Of a stretch of 64,000 nucleotides of DNA, positions 53,963 to 61,157 are shown in pieces. The stretch covers positions 558,001-622,000 of the forward strand of contig NZ_JAUSRB010000002.1 of NCBI RefSeq assembly GCF_030811595.1. The letters run 5' to 3'. The position numbers and the translations under genes are program-made. Below the pieces are notes generated by a model. It was not told the DNA's origin. It did no database searches and was given only the letters and a program-made list of their open reading frames with translations. Each line of letters begins with the position of its first letter. Position 1 is the stretch's first letter. The stretch is from Streptosporangium brasiliense (GTDB lineage Bacteria > Actinomycetota > Actinomycetes > Streptosporangiales > Streptosporangiaceae).

Positions 53963-54407
53963 TGAGGTCCTTCTTCATCGTGATCGCGTCGGTGCCGTCC
54001 TCGTAGTAGCGGCGGCGCAGGCCGATCCGCTCGAACCCGAAGCGGTCGTACATCGCCTGCGCGTCCGGGTTGTCGGCGCGGACCTCCAGGAACACCGCGT
54101 GCGCGCCCCGCCGTACGGCCTCCGCCAGCAGCTCGGCCAGCAGGGCCGCGCCGATCCCGGCCCGGCGCCGGTGGGCCGAGACGGCGATGGTCTGCACGTC
54201 CGCCTGGTCCCCGGCCGCGAAGAGCCCGGCGTAGCCGACGATCTCCTTGTCCACCAGGGCCACCACGTAGTGCCGGGTCCGGGGCTGGTCGTCGAGCTCG
54301 CCGCGGAGCATGCCCTCGCTCCACGCGTCGCGCGGGAAGGTCTCCCGCTCGATCTCCAGCACGGCGGGCAGGTCGTCTACGGTCATCAGGCGCAGCGCGG
54401 CGGTCAT
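53955..54407 (-). CDS. rimI: Ribosomal protein S18-alanine N-acetyltransferase-like
   Basis: GNAT enzyme that acetylates protein N-termini, named for S18. 150 residues: [70 protein letters not shown] (acetyl-CoA loop RxxGIG), [23 protein letters not shown]. Start ATG 54407 overlaps the tsaB stop by four bases (ATGA). Tight linkage with tsaB and tsaD is the usual actinobacterial order. Confidence 0.92.
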   Translation of the reverse strand: MTAALRLMTVDDLPAVLEIERETFPRDAWSEGMLRGELDDQPRTRHYVVALVDKEIVGYAGLFAAGDQADVQTIAVSAHRRRAGIGAALLAELLAEAVRRGAHAVFLEVRADNPDAQAMYDRFGFERIGLRRRYYEDGTDAITMKKDLNA

Positions 54408-55087
54408 GCGGAGACCTTCTTCGGCGCCGAGGGCACCTGGGCGTCGGGGCGGCGCAGGTAGATCGGGTGGGGCAGGCTCAGCACGGGGTGCGTGCCGCTC
54501 TCCACGACCTCCCGGACGTCGGACCCGACGAGCTGCTCGGCGGCCAGCGCCGCCAGCGCCCCCGCGGAGGGGTACTGCGGCGCGTCGGCCAGGCGGGAGG
54601 GCCCGACGACCTCGGCGTACATCCGCGCGCCCGCGCCGACGAGCGGGAGCTCCGCGGGCAGGTCGTGCGGCCTGTCCACCGCGGGGCCGGACAGCCGGAC
54701 CCGCGGGTCCTCGTAGTGCCCCCAGAACACCTCCTTGCGCCGCGCGTCGGTGGCCACCAGGAACGGCCCGGTCAGCCCGCTGCCGTAGGCGACGGCGTCG
54801 AGCGTGCACACGCCGTAGGCCGGGACGCCCAGTGACGTCGCGAGGGCCTGGGCGGTCATCAGGCCGACCCTCAGGCCGGTGTAGGGGCCGGGGCCGGAGC
54901 CCGCGACGACGGTGGTGACGTCGCCGAGCGAGACTCCGGCCTCCTGCAGGACCGTCTTGATCGTGGGTACGAGCAGCTCACCGTGGCGGCGCGCGTCAAC
55001 GGTCGCCGACTCGGCGAGGACCCTCTCACCGTCGTGCAGGGCTGCGGTGACGGCGGGGGTCGCGGTATCAAAGGCCAGGACCAGCAC
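54404..55087 (-). CDS. tsaB: tRNA threonylcarbamoyladenosine biosynthesis protein TsaB
   Basis: Inactive TsaD paralogue that pairs with TsaD. 227 residues: VLAFDTATPAVTAALHDGE, ARRHGELLVPTIKTVLQEAG, VVAGSGPGPYTGLRVGLMTAQALA. It lacks the metal-binding histidines of TsaD, as expected for TsaB. GTG start at 55087. First of three overlapping genes. Its usual upstream partner, tsaE, is about 3.3 kb away behind a transporter-sortase block. Confidence 0.93.
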   Translation of the reverse strand: MLVLAFDTATPAVTAALHDGERVLAESATVDARRHGELLVPTIKTVLQEAGVSLGDVTTVVAGSGPGPYTGLRVGLMTAQALATSLGVPAYGVCTLDAVAYGSGLTGPFLVATDARRKEVFWGHYEDPRVRLSGPAVDRPHDLPAELPLVGAGARMYAEVVGPSRLADAPQYPSAGALAALAAEQLVGSDVREVVESGTHPVLSLPHPIYLRRPDAQVPSAPKKVSA

Positions 55088-55566
55088 GGACAGTTAGCCT
55101 AGTCCGTCATGGGGCGTCAGGGCCCACTCCGCTCCACCGGTCCGCCCCGGAACCGCTCCCGGCACGGGCGCGACCCACGCCGGAGGCGGCCGGCACCGCC
55201 GCGCGACGGGTCCACCGACAAACGCGTGGACGTGCCGCGCCCGGGGTCGCTAGCCTGTGCCCATGTCCAGCCCCGAGGCGTCAAGACTCTAGCCACCGGA
55301 CTTCCGGTGGCCATCCACGTCGGCGTATCGCAGTCCTGCCGCCCATGAGGCCGCGGGCGCCGTCGGCCGTGCCCACTGCCACCGGATCACCGTAGTGCGG
55401 GCTGTGTCCGGCCTGGACCGCGCGTCACCTCCGTGACGCCGGCAGGCCCTTCCGCGCGCCGGCCGCGCCCTCCGGCCGGACGGTCGTCATCCGCGACGCC
55501 GGTCCGGGGGCCGCCGCGGCCTGCCGCTTCCTTGCCGATCCGCGATGTGGTTGCGGAGTTCTTGTC
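55088..55566. other. Leader region between tsaB and the MFS gene
   Basis: 479 bp. Besides the two promoters it holds a possible leader peptide (55262-55291) and a hairpin (55291-55310). The part near 55430-55540 is very GC-rich with several possible stems and no gene. The ribosome site of the transporter, GGAG, is at 55555-55558. Confidence 0.5.
55262..55310 (+). promoter_or_regulatory. Possible leader peptide and hairpin of the MFS transporter
   Basis: A nine-codon frame (MSSPEASRL, then TAG) ends at the first base of a perfect nine-bp stem GCCACCGGA/TCCGGTGGC with a two-base loop. Transporters of this chloramphenicol-efflux type are known to use leader-peptide attenuation. Against it: no clear ribosome site for the leader, and the hairpin is 256 bases from the gene. 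Tentative. Confidence 0.3.
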
Positions 55567-56751
55567 ATGCCATTCGTTCTTTACCTGCTCGGACTGGCGG
55601 TCTTCGCTCAGGGGACCTCCGAGTTCATGCTGTCCGGCCTCGTGCCGGACATCGCCCGGGACATGCACGTGTCCATCCCCACCGCGGGGTTTCTGACCTC
55701 GGCGTTCGCGGTGGGGATGGTCATCGGTGCGCCGCTGATGGCGATGGTGAGCCTGCGCTGGTCACGGCGCCGCTCGCTCCTGACCTTCCTGCTCGTCTTC
55801 CTGCTCGTCCATGTCCTCGGCGCGGTCACCACCAGCTACGGGGTGCTGCTGGCCACGCGGTCCGTCGGGGCGCTGGCCAACGCCGGATTCCTGGCGGTGG
55901 CCCTGGCGACCGCGACCGGCATGGTCGCGCCGGACGCCAAGGGCCGGGCCACCTCCGTCCTGCTCGGCGGCGTCACCGTCGCCTGTGTCGTGGGCGTCCC
56001 CGCCGGCGCGCTGCTCGGCCAGCTGTGGGGGTGGCGCTCGGCGTTCTGGGCGGTGGCCCTCATGTCGGTGCCGGCCGTCGTCGCGATCCTGCGGTCGGTG
56101 CCGGCCGGCGGCTCCGGGACCGCCCCCGCGAGCGCGCGCGGGGAGCTGCGCTCGCTGCGCAGTCCGCGGCTCCTGGTGACCCTGCTGCTGGGGGCCCTCG
56201 TGAACGGCACGACGTTCTGCACGTTCACCTACCTCGCGCCGCTGGTCACCACCGTCACCGGGATCGGACCCGCGTGGGTGCCCGCCGTACTGGCGCTGTT
56301 CGGCCTGGGGTCGTTCCTCGGTGTCACCGTCGGCGGCCGCTACGCCGACGTGCGGCCCGTCCCGCTCCTGGTGGCCGGCGGGGTGGCCCTGCTCGCCGGC
56401 TGGACCGTGGCCGCGGTGACCGCCGGAAACCCGGTGATCACGATCGTGCTCGTCTTCGTCCAGGGGACCCTCTCCTTCGCCGTCGGGTCGACGTTGATCT
56501 CGCAGGCGCTCTACGCGGCGGCCGAGGCGCCGACCCTGGCCGGCGGGTCCGCCACGGCCGCGTTCAACGTGGGCGCCGCGATCGGCCCCTGGCTCGGCGG
56601 GGCCGCCATCGGCGCGGGGCTCGGCTACCGCTCGCCGCTGTGGGTCAGCGCGCTGCTGGTGGCCCTCGCACTCGTCACAGCCGGCCTGGCCCGGGGGGTC
56701 TGGCGCAGGGCGGCGGACCGGCGCGGGAAGGCGCCGGCGGCGGCTCTGTAG
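55567..56751 (+). CDS. MFS drug efflux transporter (Cmx/CmlR-like chloramphenicol exporter family)
   Basis: 394 residues, 12 transmembrane helices. The N-terminus MPFVLYLLGLAVFAQGTSEF and LSGLVPDIARDMHVSIPTAG is very like Cmx/Cmr exporters; motif A appears between helices 2 and 3 in the form GAPLMAMVSLRWSRRR, and motif C region as LLGGVTVACVVGVPAGALLG. Proton-driven export of phenicols or other small drugs is likely. ATG with GGAG eight bases upstream. It is the only plus-strand gene between tsaD and glmS, which fits later insertion. Directly followed by a 32-bp repeat array. Confidence 0.85.
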   Translation: MPFVLYLLGLAVFAQGTSEFMLSGLVPDIARDMHVSIPTAGFLTSAFAVGMVIGAPLMAMVSLRWSRRRSLLTFLLVFLLVHVLGAVTTSYGVLLATRSVGALANAGFLAVALATATGMVAPDAKGRATSVLLGGVTVACVVGVPAGALLGQLWGWRSAFWAVALMSVPAVVAILRSVPAGGSGTAPASARGELRSLRSPRLLVTLLLGALVNGTTFCTFTYLAPLVTTVTGIGPAWVPAVLALFGLGSFLGVTVGGRYADVRPVPLLVAGGVALLAGWTVAAVTAGNPVITIVLVFVQGTLSFAVGSTLISQALYAAAEAPTLAGGSATAAFNVGAAIGPWLGGAAIGAGLGYRSPLWVSALLVALALVTAGLARGVWRRAADRRGKAPAAAL

Positions 56752-56764
56752 CCGGACAGGCGGC

Positions 56765-56986
56765 TCCCTGGCCAGGCGGGTCCGGGGTCGGGCAGGTCCC
56801 TGGCCAGGCGAGTCCGCGGACAGGCGGCTCCCTGGCCAGGCGGCTCCCTGGCCAAGCGGGTCCGGGGTCAGGCGGCTCCCTGGCCAGGCGGGTCCGGGGT
56901 CAGGCGAGTCCCTGGCCAAGCGGGTCCGGGGTCAGGCGGGTCCCTGGCCAGGTGGGTCCGGGGTCAGGCGGGTCCCTGGCCAGGCG
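56765..56986. repeat. 32-bp minisatellite between the MFS and sortase genes
   Basis: TCCCTGGCCAGGCG-type units start at 56765, 56797, 56829, 56845, 56877, 56909, 56941 and 56973: spacing is 32 bp, with one 16-bp half step. It begins 13 bases after the MFS stop and runs about 55 bases into the sortase gene, whose last 15-18 codons are repeat. Confidence 0.88.
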
Positions 56987-57546
56987 TTCTCGCGGGCCGG
57001 CTTGACCAGGGTGGCGTAGACGATCACGTTGTCGCGGTATTCGCGCTTGTCCCAGTCGAAGTCGCCGCCGCAGGTGATCAGCCGGAGCCCGTCCTCCAGA
57101 TAGACCTTGTCCGCCGGGAAGCGCTCCTTGCTCACCCGCTCGACGGAGTCCACGCGATACTGGGCGACCTTGCCGTCACTGCGCGCGACCTTCACGACCT
57201 GCCCCTCCCGGATCTCCTTGAGCCGGTAGAAGACCGCGGGGTCGGTCTTGGTGTCCACGTGCCCGAGGATCACCGCGGAGCCCTGGTCGCCGGGGACCGC
57301 GCTGTCCTTGACCCAGCCCGCCGTGTCCGGCTTCTCGTACGGCGGGAGCTCGATCTGGCCGTCGGTCACGCCGAGCTTCATCAGGGGTGCCTTGATGCCC
57401 AGCGACGGGATGTCGATGCGGCTGGGCACGACCGAGGGCCGGACCGGCGGCGTGTCACCGCCGCCGCCCCGGTGGAAGGCGACCATGACGGCACCGGTGA
57501 CGAGCCCGGCCACGATGATCCGTGACCAGCGAGGGGATTCGGCCAT
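56932..57546 (-). CDS. Class F sortase
   Basis: Membrane-anchored transpeptidase of the outer membrane face. 204 residues: short N-tail and one membrane segment (IIVAGLVTGAVMVAF), a linker, then the sortase barrel: SRIDIPSLGIKAPLMKLGV, SAVILGHVDTK (catalytic His), LRLITCGGDFDWDK (catalytic Cys), REYRDNVIVYATLVK (Arg). All three catalytic residues are present. The C-terminal ~17 residues come from the 32-bp repeat and are probably not functional. It follows the lipoprotein-like gene by six bases, and the pair is common in actinobacteria. Substrate unknown; no LPxTG-bearing protein is seen in the window. Confidence 0.88.
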   Translation of the reverse strand: MAESPRWSRIIVAGLVTGAVMVAFHRGGGGDTPPVRPSVVPSRIDIPSLGIKAPLMKLGVTDGQIELPPYEKPDTAGWVKDSAVPGDQGSAVILGHVDTKTDPAVFYRLKEIREGQVVKVARSDGKVAQYRVDSVERVSKERFPADKVYLEDGLRLITCGGDFDWDKREYRDNVIVYATLVKPARENAWPGTRLTPDPPGQGPA

Positions 57547-57552
57547 CGGGTG

Positions 57553-58224
57553 TCACGGACGGCGTCGGCGCACGGCCACGAAGCCGATGCCGCCGGCGAG
57601 GACCGCCGCCACCAGGGCCCAGGTCACGCCGGACGGCATGCCCGCGTCCTGGGGGCCGCCGGCCGCGGTGCCGCCGCCGCCCGTGCCCGGCGCGTGGGTG
57701 CTGATGACGGTCCGGGTCGGCTTGGAGGTGGGGGTGTCCTTCGGGGTCGGCTTGGCGTCGGTCACGACCCTGAGGCTGGCCTTGCCGGTGTCGTTGGTCC
57801 CCTCGCACCTGGCGTTGACGTCGTAGACCCCGGTCGCGCTACCGGTGGCGACGGTGGCCTGGCCGCGGACCCACGGCTTGGCCACGGGGGTGGCGCTGGC
57901 CGAGGGCACCGGGGTGGGCGTGGTGAGGATCGGATCGAGCGTGACGGGCGTGCGGAAGATCTTGGACGAGGCGGTGCCGCGGTGCTCGGGCCCTCCCTGG
58001 GGGATCGGGCAGTTCGCCAGCACCCACACCTTCTGTCCGGCCTTGACACGGGCCGGCTGGAGCTGGACCTCGATGTCCTGCCTGCTGATCCCCGATCCCG
58101 AGGCGGTGGGCGAGGCGGTCCCCGTGGGAGCGCCCGAGTTCGCCTCGGCCGTGCATCCGACCATCCCGGCCATCCCGAAAAGGGTGATGGCCCCTAGAAC
58201 CGCGACACGTCTGACCCTTGGCAC
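57553..58224 (-). CDS. Secreted lipoprotein-like protein with C-terminal membrane anchor
   Basis: 223 residues. Signal region VRRVAVLGAITLFGMAGMV then GC gives a lipobox MVGC with Cys24. A Thr/Ser/Pro-rich spacer, a ~100-residue beta domain (DIEVQLQPARVKAGQKVWVLANCP, GVYDVNARCEG; one Cys pair), another Thr/Pro-rich linker, and a C-terminal helix VTWALVAAVLAGGIGFVAV with Arg tail. No LPxTG motif precedes the helix. Co-transcribed with the sortase, six bases apart; it may be its partner or substrate. GTG 58224 has GGAG upstream; a longer frame to 58272 would spoil the signal. Confidence 0.75.
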   Translation of the reverse strand: MPRVRRVAVLGAITLFGMAGMVGCTAEANSGAPTGTASPTASGSGISRQDIEVQLQPARVKAGQKVWVLANCPIPQGGPEHRGTASSKIFRTPVTLDPILTTPTPVPSASATPVAKPWVRGQATVATGSATGVYDVNARCEGTNDTGKASLRVVTDAKPTPKDTPTSKPTRTVISTHAPGTGGGGTAAGGPQDAGMPSGVTWALVAAVLAGGIGFVAVRRRRP

Positions 58225-58336
58225 CGTCGCACTCCACTCCGCAGTCCGGCCGACGACCCTCACCCGGCACAACTTCCCACCACTTCCCCATTAAACATGG
58301 GCGAAAGCGTCAGAGTCGATCTTCAATGGTGATGAT

Positions 58337-58356
58337 CTACATCAAGTGGGATGTAG
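58337..58356. promoter_or_regulatory. Inverted repeat upstream of the lipoprotein-sortase pair
   Basis: CTACATC / GATGTAG with six-base spacer in an AT-rich 170-bp gap, 113 bases from the lipoprotein start and 39 bases after the tsaE stop. It may be an operator for the pair or a weak tsaE terminator. Confidence 0.45.
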
Positions 58357-58394
58357 TGCCAGAGTGCCAGGATTCCCGCGGCTACGGGGGTGAA

Positions 58395-58838
58395 TCAGAC
58401 GACGCCCTCCCAGCGGGCGCCGATCCCGCGGAGCCGTACTGTCCGTTCCTCACCGGATTCGCCCCGCTCGATGGAGATCTCCAGACGGTCCTCGGTGAGC
58501 CCCTCGACCAGGCCCTCACCCCACTCCACGACCGTCACCGAATCCTCCAGCGAGGCGTCCAGGTCGAGGTCGTCGACCTCCAGGTCGCCGCCGAGCCGGT
58601 AGGCGTCGGCGTGCACCAGCGCGGGGCCGCCCGACAGCGAGGGGTGCACCCGGGCGATGACGAAGGTCGGGGAGGTGATCGGCCCGCGCACCTTGAGCCC
58701 GTCGGCGATCCCCTGGACCAGGGTCGTCTTGCCCGCGCCGAGCGGCCCGGACAGCACCGCCAGGTCTCCCGGGCGGAACAGCCCGGCCAGCTCCGCGCCC
58801 AGCTCGCGCATCTCTTCGGCGGTCGCCACGATTCTCAC
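58395..58838 (-). CDS. tsaE: tRNA threonylcarbamoyladenosine biosynthesis ATPase TsaE
   Basis: ATPase that drives the TsaB-TsaD complex. About 147 residues: VATAEEMRELGAELAGLF, LAVLSGPLGAGKTTLVQGIADGL (Walker A), SPTFVIARVHP, LVHADAYRLGG, VTVVEWGEGL (conserved W-x-E). I take GTG 58838 as start (AGGAG about ten bases upstream). A GTG at 58928 would overlap the hydrolase stop, but the sequence between is a strong hairpin, so the short form is favoured. Confidence 0.9.
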   Translation of the reverse strand: MRIVATAEEMRELGAELAGLFRPGDLAVLSGPLGAGKTTLVQGIADGLKVRGPITSPTFVIARVHPSLSGGPALVHADAYRLGGDLEVDDLDLDASLEDSVTVVEWGEGLVEGLTEDRLEISIERGESGEERTVRLRGIGARWEGVV

Positions 58839-58866
58839 TGCTTGATCACTCCTGTCGATGGTCACG

Positions 58867-58898
58867 CCCGCCGGAGCCCCCGGGGCGGCTCCGGCGGG
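58867..58898 (-). terminator. Hairpin between hydrolase and tsaE
   Basis: Perfect 12-bp stem CCCGCCGGAGCC/GGCTCCGGCGGG with eight-base loop. It follows the hydrolase stop by 26 bases and would separate tsaE from the upstream operon. Confidence 0.7.
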
Positions 58899-58924
58899 AA
58901 TGCTCCCGCCCCGGGGCCCCGGTC

Positions 58925-59992
58925 TCACCGCTCGGCGCCGCCGTCGGCCGCCGCCCGCTTGAGCAGGTCACGCAGCGCGTCGTTGACGACGGTGGGCCGC
59001 TCCAGCTGCACCAGGTGCGAGCTGTCGGGGACCTCGGTGAACTGGGCGCGGGGCAGCGCCTCCGCCATCGCCCTGCTGTGCTCCACCGGCGTCAGCCAGT
59101 CCTTGTCGCCGACCATGATGGAGGTGGGCAGGCCGTCCAGCACCCGCAGCGCGTTCAGCTTGTCGTGCGACATCAGCGCCGGGTAGAAGTCGGCGATCAC
59201 CTCGAACGGGGTGGAGCGGATCATCGACTCGGCGAAGTCCACCACCGTGGGGCTGACGTTCTTGGAGTCGCCGAAGCCCAGATGGCGCAAGGCCAGGAAG
59301 GCCACGTCGTTGCCCGCCTCGCGGCCCCGGTCCACCAGCGTGCCGTTACGGCCCAGCACCGACACCGTGCCCGGGGTGATCTTGTGCACCGCCTTGGCCA
59401 GCAGCGCGGGCAGGCCCAGCGAGATCTCGGCCAGCTTGCCCGAGGAGGTGGAGATCAGCGCGACGCCCTTGATCCTGTCGCCGAACAGCTCGGGGTGCCG
59501 GTCGGCCAGCGCCATGACCGTCATGCCTCCCATGGAGTGCCCCACCAGCACGCACGGCCCGGGCACCAGCGCGTCGATCACCTCGGCCAGATCGTCGCCG
59601 AGCCGGTCGATGGTGGAGTCCTCGGCCGTGGTGCGCGGCGAGCGCCCGTGGGAGCGCTGGTCCCACAGGACCAGCCGGTGGGAGTCGCGCAGGTCGCGCC
59701 GCTGGTAGTGCCAGGAGTCGAGGTTGAGGGTGTAGCCGTGGCACAGCACCACGGTCAGCGGGGCGTCCTCGGGTCCGTCCACCTCGGTGTAGAGGGACAC
59801 GCCGTCGGAGGTGACGACCGTGGCCGGTCGGCCGCGCAGCTCGCCCAGCGGCTCGTTCGCCTCCAGGTCGGGCCGGAGCCTGATGCGGCCGACGGCGTAT
59901 CGCTTGGCGAGGGCCGCGGCGGCCACTCCCGCTGATGCCACACCGACGATCGCGCCCGCGATTCCGACCCTGCGCCGTGTGGTAGTGCTCAT
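58925..59992 (-). CDS. Alpha/beta hydrolase
   Basis: 355 residues. An N-terminal hydrophobic segment (VGIAGAIVGVASAGVAAAAL) may be a membrane anchor. Hydrolase core: VVLCHGYTLNLDSW (oxyanion HGY), LWDQRSHGRSP, VLVGHSMGGMTVMALADR (nucleophile Ser in GHSMGG), VGDKDWLTPVEHSR (Asp) and VPDSSHLVQLERP (His). The triad is complete. Substrate unknown. Frequently found between alr and tsaE in actinobacteria. ATG 59992 with GGGGGT before it; GTG 60016 would overlap the alr stop. Confidence 0.88.
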   Translation of the reverse strand: MSTTTRRRVGIAGAIVGVASAGVAAAALAKRYAVGRIRLRPDLEANEPLGELRGRPATVVTSDGVSLYTEVDGPEDAPLTVVLCHGYTLNLDSWHYQRRDLRDSHRLVLWDQRSHGRSPRTTAEDSTIDRLGDDLAEVIDALVPGPCVLVGHSMGGMTVMALADRHPELFGDRIKGVALISTSSGKLAEISLGLPALLAKAVHKITPGTVSVLGRNGTLVDRGREAGNDVAFLALRHLGFGDSKNVSPTVVDFAESMIRSTPFEVIADFYPALMSHDKLNALRVLDGLPTSIMVGDKDWLTPVEHSRAMAEALPRAQFTEVPDSSHLVQLERPTVVNDALRDLLKRAAADGGAER

Positions 59993-60012
59993 GCGACCCC
60001 CTGGGATGCCTC

Positions 60013-61140
60013 TCACCGGTAAACGCGTGGGACCCGCGAACCGATCCTGGTCACGATCTCATGCGTGATCGTGCCAAGGGAATCCGCCCACTCCTGTGCG
60101 GTCGGCTCGCCCTGCGAACCGTCGCCGAACAGGATCACCTCGTCCCCCTCCTCCAGCGGGTCGTCCCCCATGTCGATCACGAACTGGTCCATGCAGACCC
60201 GTCCGGCGATCCGCCGCCGCCGGCCACCCGCCAGCACCTCCGCCCGGTTGGTGGCGTGCCGCAGGACGCCGTCCGCATACCCGAGGGGGATCAGGCCAAG
60301 CGTGGTCTCGCGATCTGTCACGTAGAGGTGCCCGTAGGACACCCCCGAACCCGCCGGGACCCGCTTGGCCAGCGCGGTCCGCGCCACCAGGGTCATCGCG
60401 GGGCGGAGGCCGAAGTCCCCGAGCTCGGGCACGGGGCTCAGGCCGACGACCGCGATGCCCGCCCGGATCATGTCGTAGCGCGCCTGCGGCAGCGTCAGCA
60501 CCGCCGCCGAGTTGGCGATGTGCCGGAGCACGTGGGAGCCTCCGGCGCCCGCCTTCTCCGCGATGACCAGGGCCTCGTCGAAGACGGCGAGCTGGGCGTC
60601 GACGGACGGGTGGCCCGGGATGTCGGCGCAGGCGAAGTGCGACCAGAGCCCGGCGACCTCGACCGTCCCCTCGGCCTGCCGGGCCATGGCACGGTCCACC
60701 AGCGCGGGCCATTCGTCGAGCGCCGCACCGCCGCGGGTGAGGCCAGTGTCGGCCTTCAGGTGCACCCGGGCGGTCCGGCCCGCGCGGTGGGCGGTCCGGG
60801 CGATCTCGTCCACCAGCGCCGGCGTGGCGGCCGACAGCTCCACGTCCTGGGCGACCGCCTGGTCCAGCGGCTCGCCGGGCGGGATGATCCATGACAGGAT
60901 CGGCGCGGTGATCCCCGCGGCCCGCAGCTCCAGCGCCTCACGGATGTAGGCGGTGCCGAGCCGGGTGGCCCCGCCCTCCAGGGCGGCCCGGCCGCAGGCG
61001 ACCAGCCCGTGTCCGTAACCGTCGGCCTTGACCACAGCCATCGTCTCGGCGCCGGGAGCGTGCTCCTTGAGCAGGGCGATGTTGTCCCGGATCGCCGAGA
61101 GGTCCACCCGTGCCTCGGCCGGGTTCATCGGGAAACTCAT
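60013..61140 (-). CDS. alr: Alanine racemase
   Basis: Interconverts L- and D-alanine for peptidoglycan. PLP enzyme, 375 residues: RVDLSAIRDNIALLKEHA, MAVVKADGYGHGLVACGRAAL (PLP lysine), LKADTGLTRGGAA, IRAGIAVVGLSPVPE, GSGVSYGHLYVTDR (catalytic Tyr), LIPLGYADGVLR, RIAGRVCMDQFVIDMGDD, and GDEVILFGDG. 17 bases downstream of nnr. Confidence 0.95.
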   Translation of the reverse strand: MSFPMNPAEARVDLSAIRDNIALLKEHAPGAETMAVVKADGYGHGLVACGRAALEGGATRLGTAYIREALELRAAGITAPILSWIIPPGEPLDQAVAQDVELSAATPALVDEIARTAHRAGRTARVHLKADTGLTRGGAALDEWPALVDRAMARQAEGTVEVAGLWSHFACADIPGHPSVDAQLAVFDEALVIAEKAGAGGSHVLRHIANSAAVLTLPQARYDMIRAGIAVVGLSPVPELGDFGLRPAMTLVARTALAKRVPAGSGVSYGHLYVTDRETTLGLIPLGYADGVLRHATNRAEVLAGGRRRRIAGRVCMDQFVIDMGDDPLEEGDEVILFGDGSQGEPTAQEWADSLGTITHEIVTRIGSRVPRVYR

Positions 61141-61157
61141 CTTTTCAGTCTGGCAGG

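Noticed and set aside
56765..56986. CRISPR array at the sortase end
   Set aside because: The 32-bp units are contiguous and similar over their whole length; there are no spacers.
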